A DNA stretch of 16,671 bases from Lachnoclostridium sp. UBA6558 (lineage in GTDB: Bacteria; Bacillota; Clostridia; Lachnospirales; Lachnospiraceae). Location: NCBI GenBank assembly GCA_002434335.1, contig DJJW01000067.1, forward strand, positions 1 to 16,671. Reading direction: 5' to 3'. Shown here in pieces: positions 1 to 6,580 of the stretch. Both the position numbers and the translations under genes were made by a program. The notes beneath the pieces were generated by a model, which did not search any database, had not been told where the DNA came from, and worked only from the letters and a program-made list of their open reading frames with translations. Numbering within the stretch: position 1 is the stretch's first letter; every line of letters begins with the position of its first letter.

Positions 1-30
1 AGATTAGATGAAATCAAAAAAAGTGTGTAG
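1..30 (+). CDS. 3' end of an upstream gene (partial)
   Basis: Frame 1 reads RLDEIKKSV and then TAG at 28-30, which looks like a normal charged C-terminus. A rho-independent terminator on the same strand follows at 82-120, as expected after the last gene of a transcription unit. Nothing about the function can be said from nine residues. The call rests on the open frame from the window edge plus the terminator; a chance open frame of this length is quite possible. Confidence 0.4.
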   Translation, partial: RLDEIKKSV

Positions 31-81
31 TTTTGAAGATACAAATCGAATGAAAGACCGTGAAGGTCTTATAAATAAATG

Positions 82-122
82 AAAGACTTGTGGTTTAATA
101 GATAAACACAAGTCTTTTTTAT
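82..122 (+). terminator. Rho-independent terminator after the left-edge gene
   Basis: A perfect 11-bp stem (AAAGACTTGTG at 82-92 with CACAAGTCTTT at 107-117) encloses a 14-base loop, and the right arm runs into a T tract. The A-rich left flank means it could also act weakly on the opposite strand. A smaller 6-bp hairpin (54-59 with 65-70) lies just before it. Confidence 0.65.
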
Positions 123-422
123 TTGTTCAGGATTATATTACTGATGTAATTGCTTTTTTGATGTGTAGAAAATAAGAGAGAAGAATTCTTTTATAAATAA
201 TGCAATTGCAAGCTATAACAAGAAAAGTTTAATCTTTATTTATCCACAAAATTATTAAAATGAAAGACTTTAATCCACAACCTGGGATATTATATAAATA
301 AGGTAGTATATTAGCAGGGATGTAATAAATAAAGTATACGCATTTTATCTTGATAAAAAATGAAATAACTCGTGTAAATTATTCAGGTAAATTTTTCGAG
401 AATTCTATAAGTTAATAGATTT
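123..422. other. AT-rich intergenic region, no gene seen
   Basis: This stretch between the left-edge terminator and the end of the DUF4129-like gene is very AT-rich and has no convincing reading frame with a ribosome binding site. It holds the third copy (259-268) of AATGAAAGAC, which also occurs at 49-58 and 78-87. I see no clear promoter or RNA gene. Confidence 0.6.
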
Positions 423-450
423 AAGAATAGAGTATAACAATCCTATTCTT
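423..450 (-). terminator. Possible weak terminator of the MoxR operon
   Basis: A perfect 8-bp inverted repeat (AAGAATAG at 423-430 with CTATTCTT at 443-450) starts four bases beyond the TAG stop of the leftward membrane-protein gene. On the minus strand the following bases are AT-rich but are not a clean T run. It is therefore a stem-loop at the right place rather than a textbook terminator. Confidence 0.4.
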
Positions 451-454
451 CTCC

Positions 455-1717
455 CTAATGAACAAGTTTTTTAAATACAAGTAAATCATCCTTATCACAT
501 TCAACCTTAGCATATCGTGCTTTCTCATAATAGTAGGTGATGGCTTCAGCATTACTTTTTTTGCTATCTTCCTCTAACTTCTTTTCTTTAAGAATATATT
601 CTGATAGTTCCAAAGGAGTTGCTGAAGTGGCAGGCAGAGAAGATGCTTTATTTGATATAACAGCTTTGTAGAAAGCTTTTCGTATCTTATCACTATATGT
701 CAGGTTCCTAAGAAGGAAGAAACTCTTTTTGTGAGTTTGAAGGTCATTTATTTTAAGCTTTTCTCTTTTATCAAAAGGAGATAAGAATTCCGTATTATCT
801 CGTAAGAGATTTCTTTTATCCTGATAAAAAGCTTGATACAGCTTGTATACAGCATAAGATAAAAGCGCTAGCACAGCGGCAATGGTTATTATAGCTAGAA
901 GTACAGTGAGTAATTTTTGAATATATTCCATCAGTGGTGATGCTGCAGTAGGTTCTTTAAAATTATAATCCTCCAACGTATAGTTTGGTCGCTCATCATT
1001 TTGTGGCAATACATTATTATCAGATTCTCGAATAAATGAAAATATCCAGTGGAGGAAAGAAAGAACTCCATTTTTAAGAAAAGAAACGAAGCTGCCCAGA
1101 GGCAGCCTTGTAAAGCTTACCATACAGACTAGCACAATACCCAGAAAGAATATGATAAAGGTATGATTGGCTGCTTTAATCTGACGAAAAGGTACATTAC
1201 TTGTTTCTTGCTGCAGGCTGAAGTATTGCTCGAAATTAATCATATAACTGTTTATAAAATAAAAAACAATGAAGAGCAATGTCAGTTGAAATAAAAAGGT
1301 ATTTAAGTAAATCAGCTCTAACTGTGTATTTACGACTATCAGCAGAAGGAATATAAATAATAGAGAAGGACTGCTATTTTTCCTGCGCAAATATTCTTCC
1401 TTTAATCTTTGTGCCAGTCCAAATAGCGTTACAAATAGTATATAAACTGTAAATAATATTTTGGTAAGTAGTGACGGGCTTACCAAAAATACTGCTGTTA
1501 TAAGAAACAGATGAATCAAGAGGAAGGACCAAATATGTTTCAGCTTATTTCTTATCATATAGGACAGTAATAGTCCGGTAAGGGGAATTAAGGCTAATGC
1601 CCACAGGTTTGATATTTTAAAAAATAGTAGTATAGTACCCATGATTGCATAGACAACCATAAAGGACATTATATGGTTAAGAATGTCAATGGTAACGTGA
1701 TATATTCGATTATTCAT
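455..1717 (-). CDS. Multi-pass membrane protein with DUF4129-like C-terminus
   Basis: 420 residues. Hydrophobic stretches at about 13-33, 37-54, 62-80, 84-104, 117-133, 138-156, 186-204 and 266-292 point to an integral membrane protein. A cytoplasmic-type charged tail (about 300-420) follows the last one. In that tail, AFYKAV near 348, TPLEL at 367-371 and YYYEKARY at 395-402 resemble the conserved pattern of DUF4129 tails found beside MoxR and DUF58 genes. The ATG at 1717 has a GGAG-type ribosome binding site. It is the last gene of the MoxR-DUF58 set, 198 bases after the DUF58 stop. In related clusters a transglutaminase-like membrane protein often occupies this place. No Cys-His-Asp transglutaminase core is visible here, so this may be the shortened, non-enzymatic counterpart. 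The exact function is unknown; a role in envelope or stress processes is inferred from the family context only. Confidence 0.75.
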   Translation of the reverse strand: MNNRIYHVTIDILNHIMSFMVVYAIMGTILLFFKISNLWALALIPLTGLLLSYMIRNKLKHIWSFLLIHLFLITAVFLVSPSLLTKILFTVYILFVTLFGLAQRLKEEYLRRKNSSPSLLFIFLLLIVVNTQLELIYLNTFLFQLTLLFIVFYFINSYMINFEQYFSLQQETSNVPFRQIKAANHTFIIFFLGIVLVCMVSFTRLPLGSFVSFLKNGVLSFLHWIFSFIRESDNNVLPQNDERPNYTLEDYNFKEPTAASPLMEYIQKLLTVLLAIITIAAVLALLSYAVYKLYQAFYQDKRNLLRDNTEFLSPFDKREKLKINDLQTHKKSFFLLRNLTYSDKIRKAFYKAVISNKASSLPATSATPLELSEYILKEKKLEEDSKKSNAEAITYYYEKARYAKVECDKDDLLVFKKLVH

Positions 1718-1739
1718 GAGTTTGCTCCATTCTACAGCA

Positions 1740-1890
1740 TGTTGATGGTTCTATAGATATAGTATAATAAATAATAACTAAGTAAATAAATAGATAGAAA
1801 GTAAACAAAGTCAGTAGAGTAAATGAATCATTAGAGTAAATATATAAGTAGAGTAATGAGTAAGTTGAGTTAAAAAGTATATAAATTAAA
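1740..1890. repeat. Degenerate TAGAGTAAAT-type tandem repeat
   Basis: Between the DUF58 and DUF4129-like genes, TAGAGT recurs at 1815, 1832 and 1849, exactly 17 bases apart, and a variant TTGAGT follows at 1865 after 16 bases. Each is followed by AAAT-like sequence, and decayed AGTAAA units continue to the left (about 1780-1808). The low-complexity composition creates a spurious 62-residue frame on the minus strand (1898-1710). Confidence 0.55.
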
Positions 1891-1915
1891 GTATGCAATA
1901 TTAAATCTATTTCGT

Positions 1916-3031
1916 TTAGTTTTTTGACCAGATGGTTGTTTTTGCTTTAAGCTCTTCACGGATTACAGCAGTAACATCATTATTAATAGGAAGAATCCAA
2001 AGAAAATCAATTTTTGAAGCTAGCATTTGACATAATAAGGACTGGTAATCGTCTTTCTGATAAGTTGAAATGATTATGGTGTAATTATTCGATCCGGAAA
2101 GACATTCATTTTCCATATAATCTACAAAAGGAAAGGATTTCTTATTTGTATCCAGCAGACAAAGAGTCTTGTTAATCGCATCCATGTGATGTATTCCGGA
2201 GCCTGGTTTTATGGTTTCACTAGCTTCACCTCTTATATTAAGGCAATTGGTATGAAAGGAAACAGGGATGCCCTGAGCCAGAAATCTGCTGGATAGACTG
2301 GCTACCAGAGAGATGCTTTCTTCTTCTAAGTCTTCTTGTCTTAAGGTGGTTTCCTGTTCCAGATTCAGCAATATTTTTACCTGAAAGGAAGAAGTGTAGT
2401 TATATGCATTTACCTGTAAAGCACCAGTCTTTGAGGAGGCTTTCCAGTTGATGGACTTAAGTGCATCATAAGGCTGATATTCTCTGATGCTTCTGAATTC
2501 AAAGGGATCCTCGTTGGTAAAACGTTTTGTTAATACCATTCCAAGCAGATTCTTAAACAGAGCATCCAGGTCTGGTACATCAAGAAGTTTTGGATATACA
2601 TAGAGAACGATATCCTGCGACCAAGCCTTTACCATTTCAGAGGATATGAATAGATTAGAGCAGATAACATCCGCACGGTCAACAAAGAAGTAACCACGGT
2701 GCTTAACCTGAAAGGGAAGCTGCCTGGTTAGTCTTTGATACATCATAAGGGAAAGGATATCACTGCGGTAATAGTTATCAGTAATATTTGCATTTTCCAG
2801 ATCTGGAAAGGTAAAATATCTCGAGGTCTTAAATTTTACTTTCAGCAAAGGAAGAGGTAGCAATTTACGATTCGTTATTGATTCTATCAGTGTAAGCTCT
2901 TCACCAACTACAATAGTGTCCTTTGATAAGTGAAGTTCTACTGAAAGATTTTTATCCCAGTATTTACGGTAAAGGTATTTCTGGAGTATATAGATGAGAT
3001 AGGCAGCAATAGCGGCGGCAACCAGCTCCAT
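1916..3031 (-). CDS. DUF58 domain protein
   Basis: 371 residues. The N-terminal segment (about 1-20) is a single short hydrophobic stretch, shorter than the two-helix anchor of many family members. A beta-rich region with VVGEELTL (41-48) and HRGYFFVDRADV (111-122) follows. The DUF58 signature covers about 180-211, with R180, Y185-P187-D189, I194-W196 and K197 followed by SSKTGAL. The C-terminal half is a von Willebrand A-like fold in this family, though no full MIDAS motif is evident. The ATG at 3031 is preceded by an AAAGGGAGG ribosome binding site that lies inside the end of the MoxR gene, whose stop is 4 bases upstream. This tight spacing supports co-transcription and translational coupling. 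Family members pair with MoxR ATPases; the precise substrate is unknown. Confidence 0.9.
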   Translation of the reverse strand: MELVAAAIAAYLIYILQKYLYRKYWDKNLSVELHLSKDTIVVGEELTLIESITNRKLLPLPLLKVKFKTSRYFTFPDLENANITDNYYRSDILSLMMYQRLTRQLPFQVKHRGYFFVDRADVICSNLFISSEMVKAWSQDIVLYVYPKLLDVPDLDALFKNLLGMVLTKRFTNEDPFEFRSIREYQPYDALKSINWKASSKTGALQVNAYNYTSSFQVKILLNLEQETTLRQEDLEEESISLVASLSSRFLAQGIPVSFHTNCLNIRGEASETIKPGSGIHHMDAINKTLCLLDTNKKSFPFVDYMENECLSGSNNYTIIISTYQKDDYQSLLCQMLASKIDFLWILPINNDVTAVIREELKAKTTIWSKN

Positions 3032-3035
3032 AACA

Positions 3036-3986
3036 TTACCTCCCTTTAAAATCTTCCGTAGGTACAGGAACAGTATCTATAATACCTGTCAGCAATTCTC
3101 TGGCGGCCTCAATTCGTTGGAAGGAAGTCTTTAATACCAAACGATGTGAGAGGACAAAAGGAGCAAGATACTGTATATATTCAGGAATGGCATAATCGTA
3201 TCCCTTTAGAGCACTGTAAGCCTGAATGGCTCTTAAGAAGGAGAGACTGCCTCTGGGACTTACTCCTAATGCAATATCTTTGTGATTTCTGGTTCGTTGA
3301 ACCAGGTTAATAATATATTCCATCAAAGAAGGGTGAACATATACCTTTTTGATTTCATCCTGTAAGGAAAGTAGTTCATCTTTTGTACATACAGGCAAGA
3401 GATTCTCAAGAGGAGAGGAATTAATAAAGCGGTTCAGCAGGGATACTTCCTCAGTCAGGGTTGGAAAACCCATGGAAAGCTGCATAAGAAAACGATCTAA
3501 CTGTGCTTCCGGCAATGGAAAGGTACCCGCAGTCTCAACTGGATTTTGAGTGGCTATTACCAGGAAGGGTTTCTGCAAGAGATGCGTAACACCATCAATT
3601 GTTATCTGCCTTTCCTCCATACATTCTAATAAACTGGATTGTGTTCTGGGGGTGGCTCTGTTTATTTCATCTGCCAATAGTATATTCGTTAATACAGGCC
3701 CCTCTCTGAACACAAAATCACCTTGTTTCTGATTATAATAGTTGATACCTGTAATGTCCGATGGAAGAAGATCCGGTGTAAACTGAATTCTTTTGAAATC
3801 TGCTTTAAGAGATTTTGCCAGAGATTTAGCTAATACAGTCTTACCTGTACCAGGAACGTCTTCCAGTAATACATGTCCATTGGCCAGGAGGGCCGTTAGA
3901 ATCAGATCAATAACATTGCTTTTTCCGACAATTACTTTCTCAATATTTTCTTTTATAGAATTAACTTTCTGCTGTAATTCTGACAT
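3036..3986 (-). CDS. MoxR family AAA+ ATPase
   Basis: 316 residues, a normal length for the family. Visible motifs are Walker A DVPGTGKT (43-50), Walker B ILLADE (102-107) followed by INRATPRTQ, sensor 1 ATQNP (145-149), the LPEAQLDRF segment (158-166) typical of MoxR proteins, and a sensor 2-like SPRGS in the C-terminal lid domain. MoxR ATPases act as chaperone-like remodelling enzymes and are usually encoded next to DUF58 proteins, as here. The ATG at 3986 has an AAAGGGG ribosome binding site. It is the first gene of the leftward three-gene operon. The fold and family are certain; the target protein is not known. Confidence 0.95.
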   Translation of the reverse strand: MSELQQKVNSIKENIEKVIVGKSNVIDLILTALLANGHVLLEDVPGTGKTVLAKSLAKSLKADFKRIQFTPDLLPSDITGINYYNQKQGDFVFREGPVLTNILLADEINRATPRTQSSLLECMEERQITIDGVTHLLQKPFLVIATQNPVETAGTFPLPEAQLDRFLMQLSMGFPTLTEEVSLLNRFINSSPLENLLPVCTKDELLSLQDEIKKVYVHPSLMEYIINLVQRTRNHKDIALGVSPRGSLSFLRAIQAYSALKGYDYAIPEYIQYLAPFVLSHRLVLKTSFQRIEAARELLTGIIDTVPVPTEDFKGR

Positions 3987-4146
3987 TTTATAACCCCTTT
4001 TACATGAAATAATAGTTGGTTTGGTTAGATTCTATTTATATAATGTCTTTAGTTTTATGGAGATCAGATATATAAAAGCTAATACAGAAAAATAAATATG
4101 GAAAGCTTTAATATATGTAAGCAGCAAAAAACTATTTATCTATTTA

Positions 4147-4175
4147 ATAGTAGCATAATGGAAATAAAATTCCAA
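4147..4175 (-). promoter_or_regulatory. Possible promoter of the MoxR operon
   Basis: On the minus strand TTGGAA (4175-4170) and TACTAT (4152-4147) are separated by 17 bases, about 160 bases before the MoxR start. The match is only moderate. The spacer contains a short inverted repeat (GGAA with TTCC). It is the best candidate I see in this divergent gap. Confidence 0.3.
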
Positions 4176-4209
4176 TCCCAATTATGAGCTTTTGTTTTCG
4201 ACCTTCCTA

Positions 4210-4218
4210 TGATATAAT
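4210..4218 (+). promoter_or_regulatory. Extended -10 promoter of the zinc-ribbon gene
   Basis: A perfect TATAAT at 4213-4218 is preceded by TG one base upstream (TGATATAAT), an extended -10 element. No good -35 box lies at the usual distance (TTTTGT at 4190-4195), which is tolerable with an extended -10. The start codon is about 65 bases downstream. Confidence 0.55.
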
Positions 4219-4284
4219 TGCAGACAAGCTCACATATATAAAAACAAGGATTTTTTTATAACTGGTGAGAGAAAGGGTGATTCT

Positions 4285-4737
4285 ATGATATGTAAATCCT
4301 GTGGCAGAACGATAGATAATGAGAATTCGAATTTTTGCTTTTATTGCGGTACCTCTTTAAAAGAAGGGAGAGCAGATGATTTTGTATCAGGTCCTGTAGC
4401 AGGGAACCAGGAATATAATCAAGGCATAATTAACAGTACAGCAAAAGCTGAAGGAAAAGATGGAGAGAAGCCATTAGCGATGTCCAATTGGCTGGGATCA
4501 ATGCTGCTTCCATTTATTCCGATTATCGGAGGTGTAGCATACATAATTATGCTGGTATATTGGGGCTTCGGTGGTAAAGCTCCAGAAAGCAAAAAGAACT
4601 GGGCAAGGGCGAGCTTAATTGTAATCGCTGTTTCTCTTATTCTGTTAGTATTTTATTTAAGTGTAGGGCTGCAGCAGTTAGAAGCATCGGGATTTGATGT
4701 GAATAGTTATATGCAGCAGTTTTTAGTAAATCCTTGA
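4285..4737 (+). CDS. Small zinc-ribbon membrane protein
   Basis: 150 residues. The N-terminus is a zinc ribbon of the type found at the start of many Gram-positive membrane proteins: C3-x2-C6 and C18-x2-C21, with CG knuckles (CKSCG and CFYCG). A polar, probably flexible linker (about 25-65) is followed by two membrane segments at about 70-94 and 108-128, and a short tail. The ATG at 4285 has a GAGAAAGGGTGA ribosome binding site at good spacing. The gene stands alone, divergent from the MoxR operon. No enzymatic motif is visible. The zinc ribbon may be a protein or nucleic acid interaction module on the cytoplasmic side; that role is inference. Confidence 0.85.
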   Translation: MICKSCGRTIDNENSNFCFYCGTSLKEGRADDFVSGPVAGNQEYNQGIINSTAKAEGKDGEKPLAMSNWLGSMLLPFIPIIGGVAYIIMLVYWGFGGKAPESKKNWARASLIVIAVSLILLVFYLSVGLQQLEASGFDVNSYMQQFLVNP

Positions 4738-4846
4738 GTAGGGCTCTGTCTGCATTGTTTTTCTGCCTAGAGTAATAAGAGACAAATGCGTATCAAATAG
4801 CTTAGCATTCAGAACGGGTAAAGAGTTTTTAAACACTAAGCTTACA

Positions 4847-4945
4847 TAGTAAAATTATTGCAGTAAAAGATAATCCCAGTAAAGTAATTGCAATAAGAGT
4901 AAATGCAGTAAAGTAAATGCAGCAAAAGCAATTACAATAATTTGC
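4847..4945. repeat. Degenerate 14-16-bp tandem repeat (CAGTAAAGTAATTG type)
   Basis: About six or seven imperfect units of 14-16 bases follow each other. Successive units begin TAGTAAAATTATTG, CAGTAAAAGATAATC, CAGTAAAGTAATTG, CAATAAGAGTAAATG, CAGTAAAGTAAATG and CAGCAAAAGCAATTA. The core AGAGTAAATG at 4896-4905 is identical to one at 1816-1825 in the other repeat region. No function is apparent. Confidence 0.6.
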
Positions 4946-4979
4946 ATTTTCTGTATCTGTTTGCAAACCTAATAATAAC

Positions 4980-5066
4980 AGAACCGTTCAAAGGATATCT
5001 CTTCTCCGACTGGTACCCCGTGTTTTTCAGGATATTTTGTTAAAAGGAAGTCCATTGAGCGGTTCT
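4980..5066. repeat. Imperfect 12-bp inverted repeat
   Basis: AGAACCGTTCAA (4980-4991) is the reverse complement of TTGAGCGGTTCT (5055-5066) except for one position, which would be a G-U pair in RNA. The arms are 63 bases apart. This is too wide for a simple terminator, and no T run follows on the + strand. Confidence 0.5.
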
Positions 5067-5123
5067 ATGAGTTATATTCTTAAATTCTTGTGTCTAAAAT
5101 TCCTGCATTCTTAGATTCATGTA

Positions 5124-6116
5124 TTAATTCCCCAGGATATCATCAATCTTCTTCAATTCTTCGTCTGTAAAGGAAAGATTTTTTAAAGTCCCTACATTTT
5201 CTACAATCTGAGAAGCTTTGCTTGCACCGATTAAAGCAGTAGTAATCTTACCTTGTCTGAGTACCCAGGCAAGAGCCATCTGGGCCATACTCTGTCCACG
5301 CTCTTTTGCTATCAGATCTAATTGTCTTACCTTATGAATCTTATCTTCTGTTACGGAATCCTCCTTTAAGAAAGGACTATTGGGATCCGCTGCTCTGGAA
5401 TCCTTCGGAATACTGCCAAGATATTTATTGGTAAGCAGGCCTTGTGCTAAGGGACAGAAAGCTATACTTCCTACACCGTGCTCATCAAGCACCGGTGATA
5501 AATCCTCTTCAACCCAGCGATTGAACATACTGTAATTGGGTTGATGAATCAGAAGAGGAGTTCCAAGCTCTTTTAAAATCTTAACAGCTTTGTCTGTCTG
5601 CTCACAACTATAATTGGATACACCCACATAGAGAGCTTTACCGGAACGTACAATATGGTCAAGTGCCATCATTGTCTCCTCAAGAGGGGTGTTGGGGTCC
5701 GGTCTATGATGGTAGAATATATCGACATAGTCCACTCCCAGTCTTTTAAGGCTCTGGTCAAGGCTGGAGATTAGATACTTTCTGCTGCCCCAGTCACCAT
5801 AAGGGCCCGGCCACATATAATAGCCGGCTTTGGAGGAGATTAAGATTTCATCACGGTAAGGTTTTAACTCATTTTTTAGAATTTTTCCGAAGTTTTCTTC
5901 CGCAGAACCCGGTACCGGACCGTAATTATTTGCAAGGTCAAAGTGGGTAATACCATTATCAAAAGCAGTTGTTACCAGGCTGACCATATTATCGTATACG
6001 TTAACGGAACCAAAATTATGCCATAATCCAAGGGACAAGGCAGGAAGTTTAAGACCGCTGTTACCGCAGCGATTATATACCATGGTCTCATAACGTTTCT
6101 CATTTGCTTGATACAT
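5124..6116 (-). CDS. Aldo/keto reductase, YghZ-like (L-glyceraldehyde 3-phosphate reductase family)
   Basis: 330 residues, full length. An NADPH-dependent oxidoreductase with a (beta/alpha)8 barrel, reducing small aldehydes. The N-terminus (YQANEKRYETMVYNRCG, then GLKLPALSLGLWHNFG at 21-36) closely follows YghZ of enteric bacteria, which reduces L-glyceraldehyde 3-phosphate and methylglyoxal-type aldehydes. The catalytic tetrad can be placed at D60, Y65, K96 and H137. Cofactor-binding features near the C-terminus include GASKASQIVENV. The ATG at 6116 is preceded by GAGGTG. The gene is monocistronic, with its own promoter at 6194-6222. A role in detoxifying reactive carbonyls is likely from the family; the exact substrate is inferred. 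A general AKR11/12-type reductase is the main alternative. Confidence 0.92.
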   Translation of the reverse strand: MYQANEKRYETMVYNRCGNSGLKLPALSLGLWHNFGSVNVYDNMVSLVTTAFDNGITHFDLANNYGPVPGSAEENFGKILKNELKPYRDEILISSKAGYYMWPGPYGDWGSRKYLISSLDQSLKRLGVDYVDIFYHHRPDPNTPLEETMMALDHIVRSGKALYVGVSNYSCEQTDKAVKILKELGTPLLIHQPNYSMFNRWVEEDLSPVLDEHGVGSIAFCPLAQGLLTNKYLGSIPKDSRAADPNSPFLKEDSVTEDKIHKVRQLDLIAKERGQSMAQMALAWVLRQGKITTALIGASKASQIVENVGTLKNLSFTDEELKKIDDILGN

Positions 6117-6428
6117 ATTCTAATACACCTCGATTCTTAAGTTTAAAGGAGTTTATCAAATAGGAATAAAAAATGGACACTCCCTTTTATAGAATCATAT
6201 AACGGAAGCTTATGTATTTCAAGGTATTATATTATACTTAATTTATCAGTAGTATGATATTTTCCATTGTTTATGGCTTTGAATTCCTGGCATATGAGAA
6301 GGAGCGATACAAGATTGAGTAACAGGCAGATGTAAACACTACCTTAATAAGCATCTCTGATAAGAACCTATTCTAGGAAGGACATAGAGGAATTGTAATA
6401 AACAGTATGAAAAAAGCCATGAATCGTA
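6117..6428. other. Divergent intergenic region before gltX
   Basis: This AT-rich gap lies between the divergent reductase and gltX genes. It holds the reductase promoter near its left end, and the gltX promoter lies just beyond its right end. I looked for a T-box leader (conserved AGGGTGGNACCGCG-like sequence and terminator) before gltX and saw none. Only very short reading frames without good ribosome binding sites are present. Confidence 0.6.
6194..6222 (-). promoter_or_regulatory. Sigma-A promoter of the aldo/keto reductase
   Basis: On the minus strand TTGAAA (6222-6217) and TATGAT (6199-6194) are separated by exactly 17 bases. The start codon is about 75 bases downstream. Both boxes match the consensus in five of six positions. 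Confidence 0.7.
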
Positions 6429-6457
6429 TTGACAGGGGCAGAATCATGTTTTATATT
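6429..6457 (+). promoter_or_regulatory. Sigma-A promoter of gltX and the downstream helicase
   Basis: A perfect TTGACA (6429-6434) and TATATT (6452-6457) are separated by 17 bases. This predicts a transcript start near 6464 and a leader of about 117 bases before the ATG at 6581. Confidence 0.8.
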
Positions 6458-6580
6458 TAACATTACAATGTGCCTTTTTATGGGCGGATATTGTCAGGAA
6501 TCGAATACCAGACGAAGAATAAGTCAAAATACGTATTTACAGACAACCGTTTAAAAGGTAAGGAAAAGGAAGGAAACCAT

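Larger units (their letters stand above)
4738..5123. other. Intergenic region with repeats and an inverted repeat
   Basis: This 386-base gap lies between two convergent genes. It has no clear U-tailed terminator. It carries the tandem repeat at about 4847-4945 and a long-range inverted repeat at 4980-5066 that encloses most of a 28-codon frame on the minus strand. Both are described separately. Confidence 0.6.

Noticed and set aside
1710..1898. 62-residue minus-strand frame between the DUF58 and DUF4129-like genes
   Set aside because: It has no ribosome binding site, its Leu/Tyr/Thr-rich content follows from the AT-rich repeat, and it overlaps the start of the real gene.
4847..4945. CRISPR-like array
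   Set aside because: The units are short, degenerate and directly abutting, with no unique spacers and no cas genes nearby.
6470..6580. Upstream extension of gltX from a GTG at 6470
   Set aside because: The 37 extra codons do not resemble GluRS, and the strong ribosome binding site sits before the ATG at 6581. The GTG lies only a few bases after the predicted transcript start.
6117..6580. T-box leader controlling gltX
   Set aside because: No T-box consensus, specifier stem or terminator/antiterminator pair could be seen.
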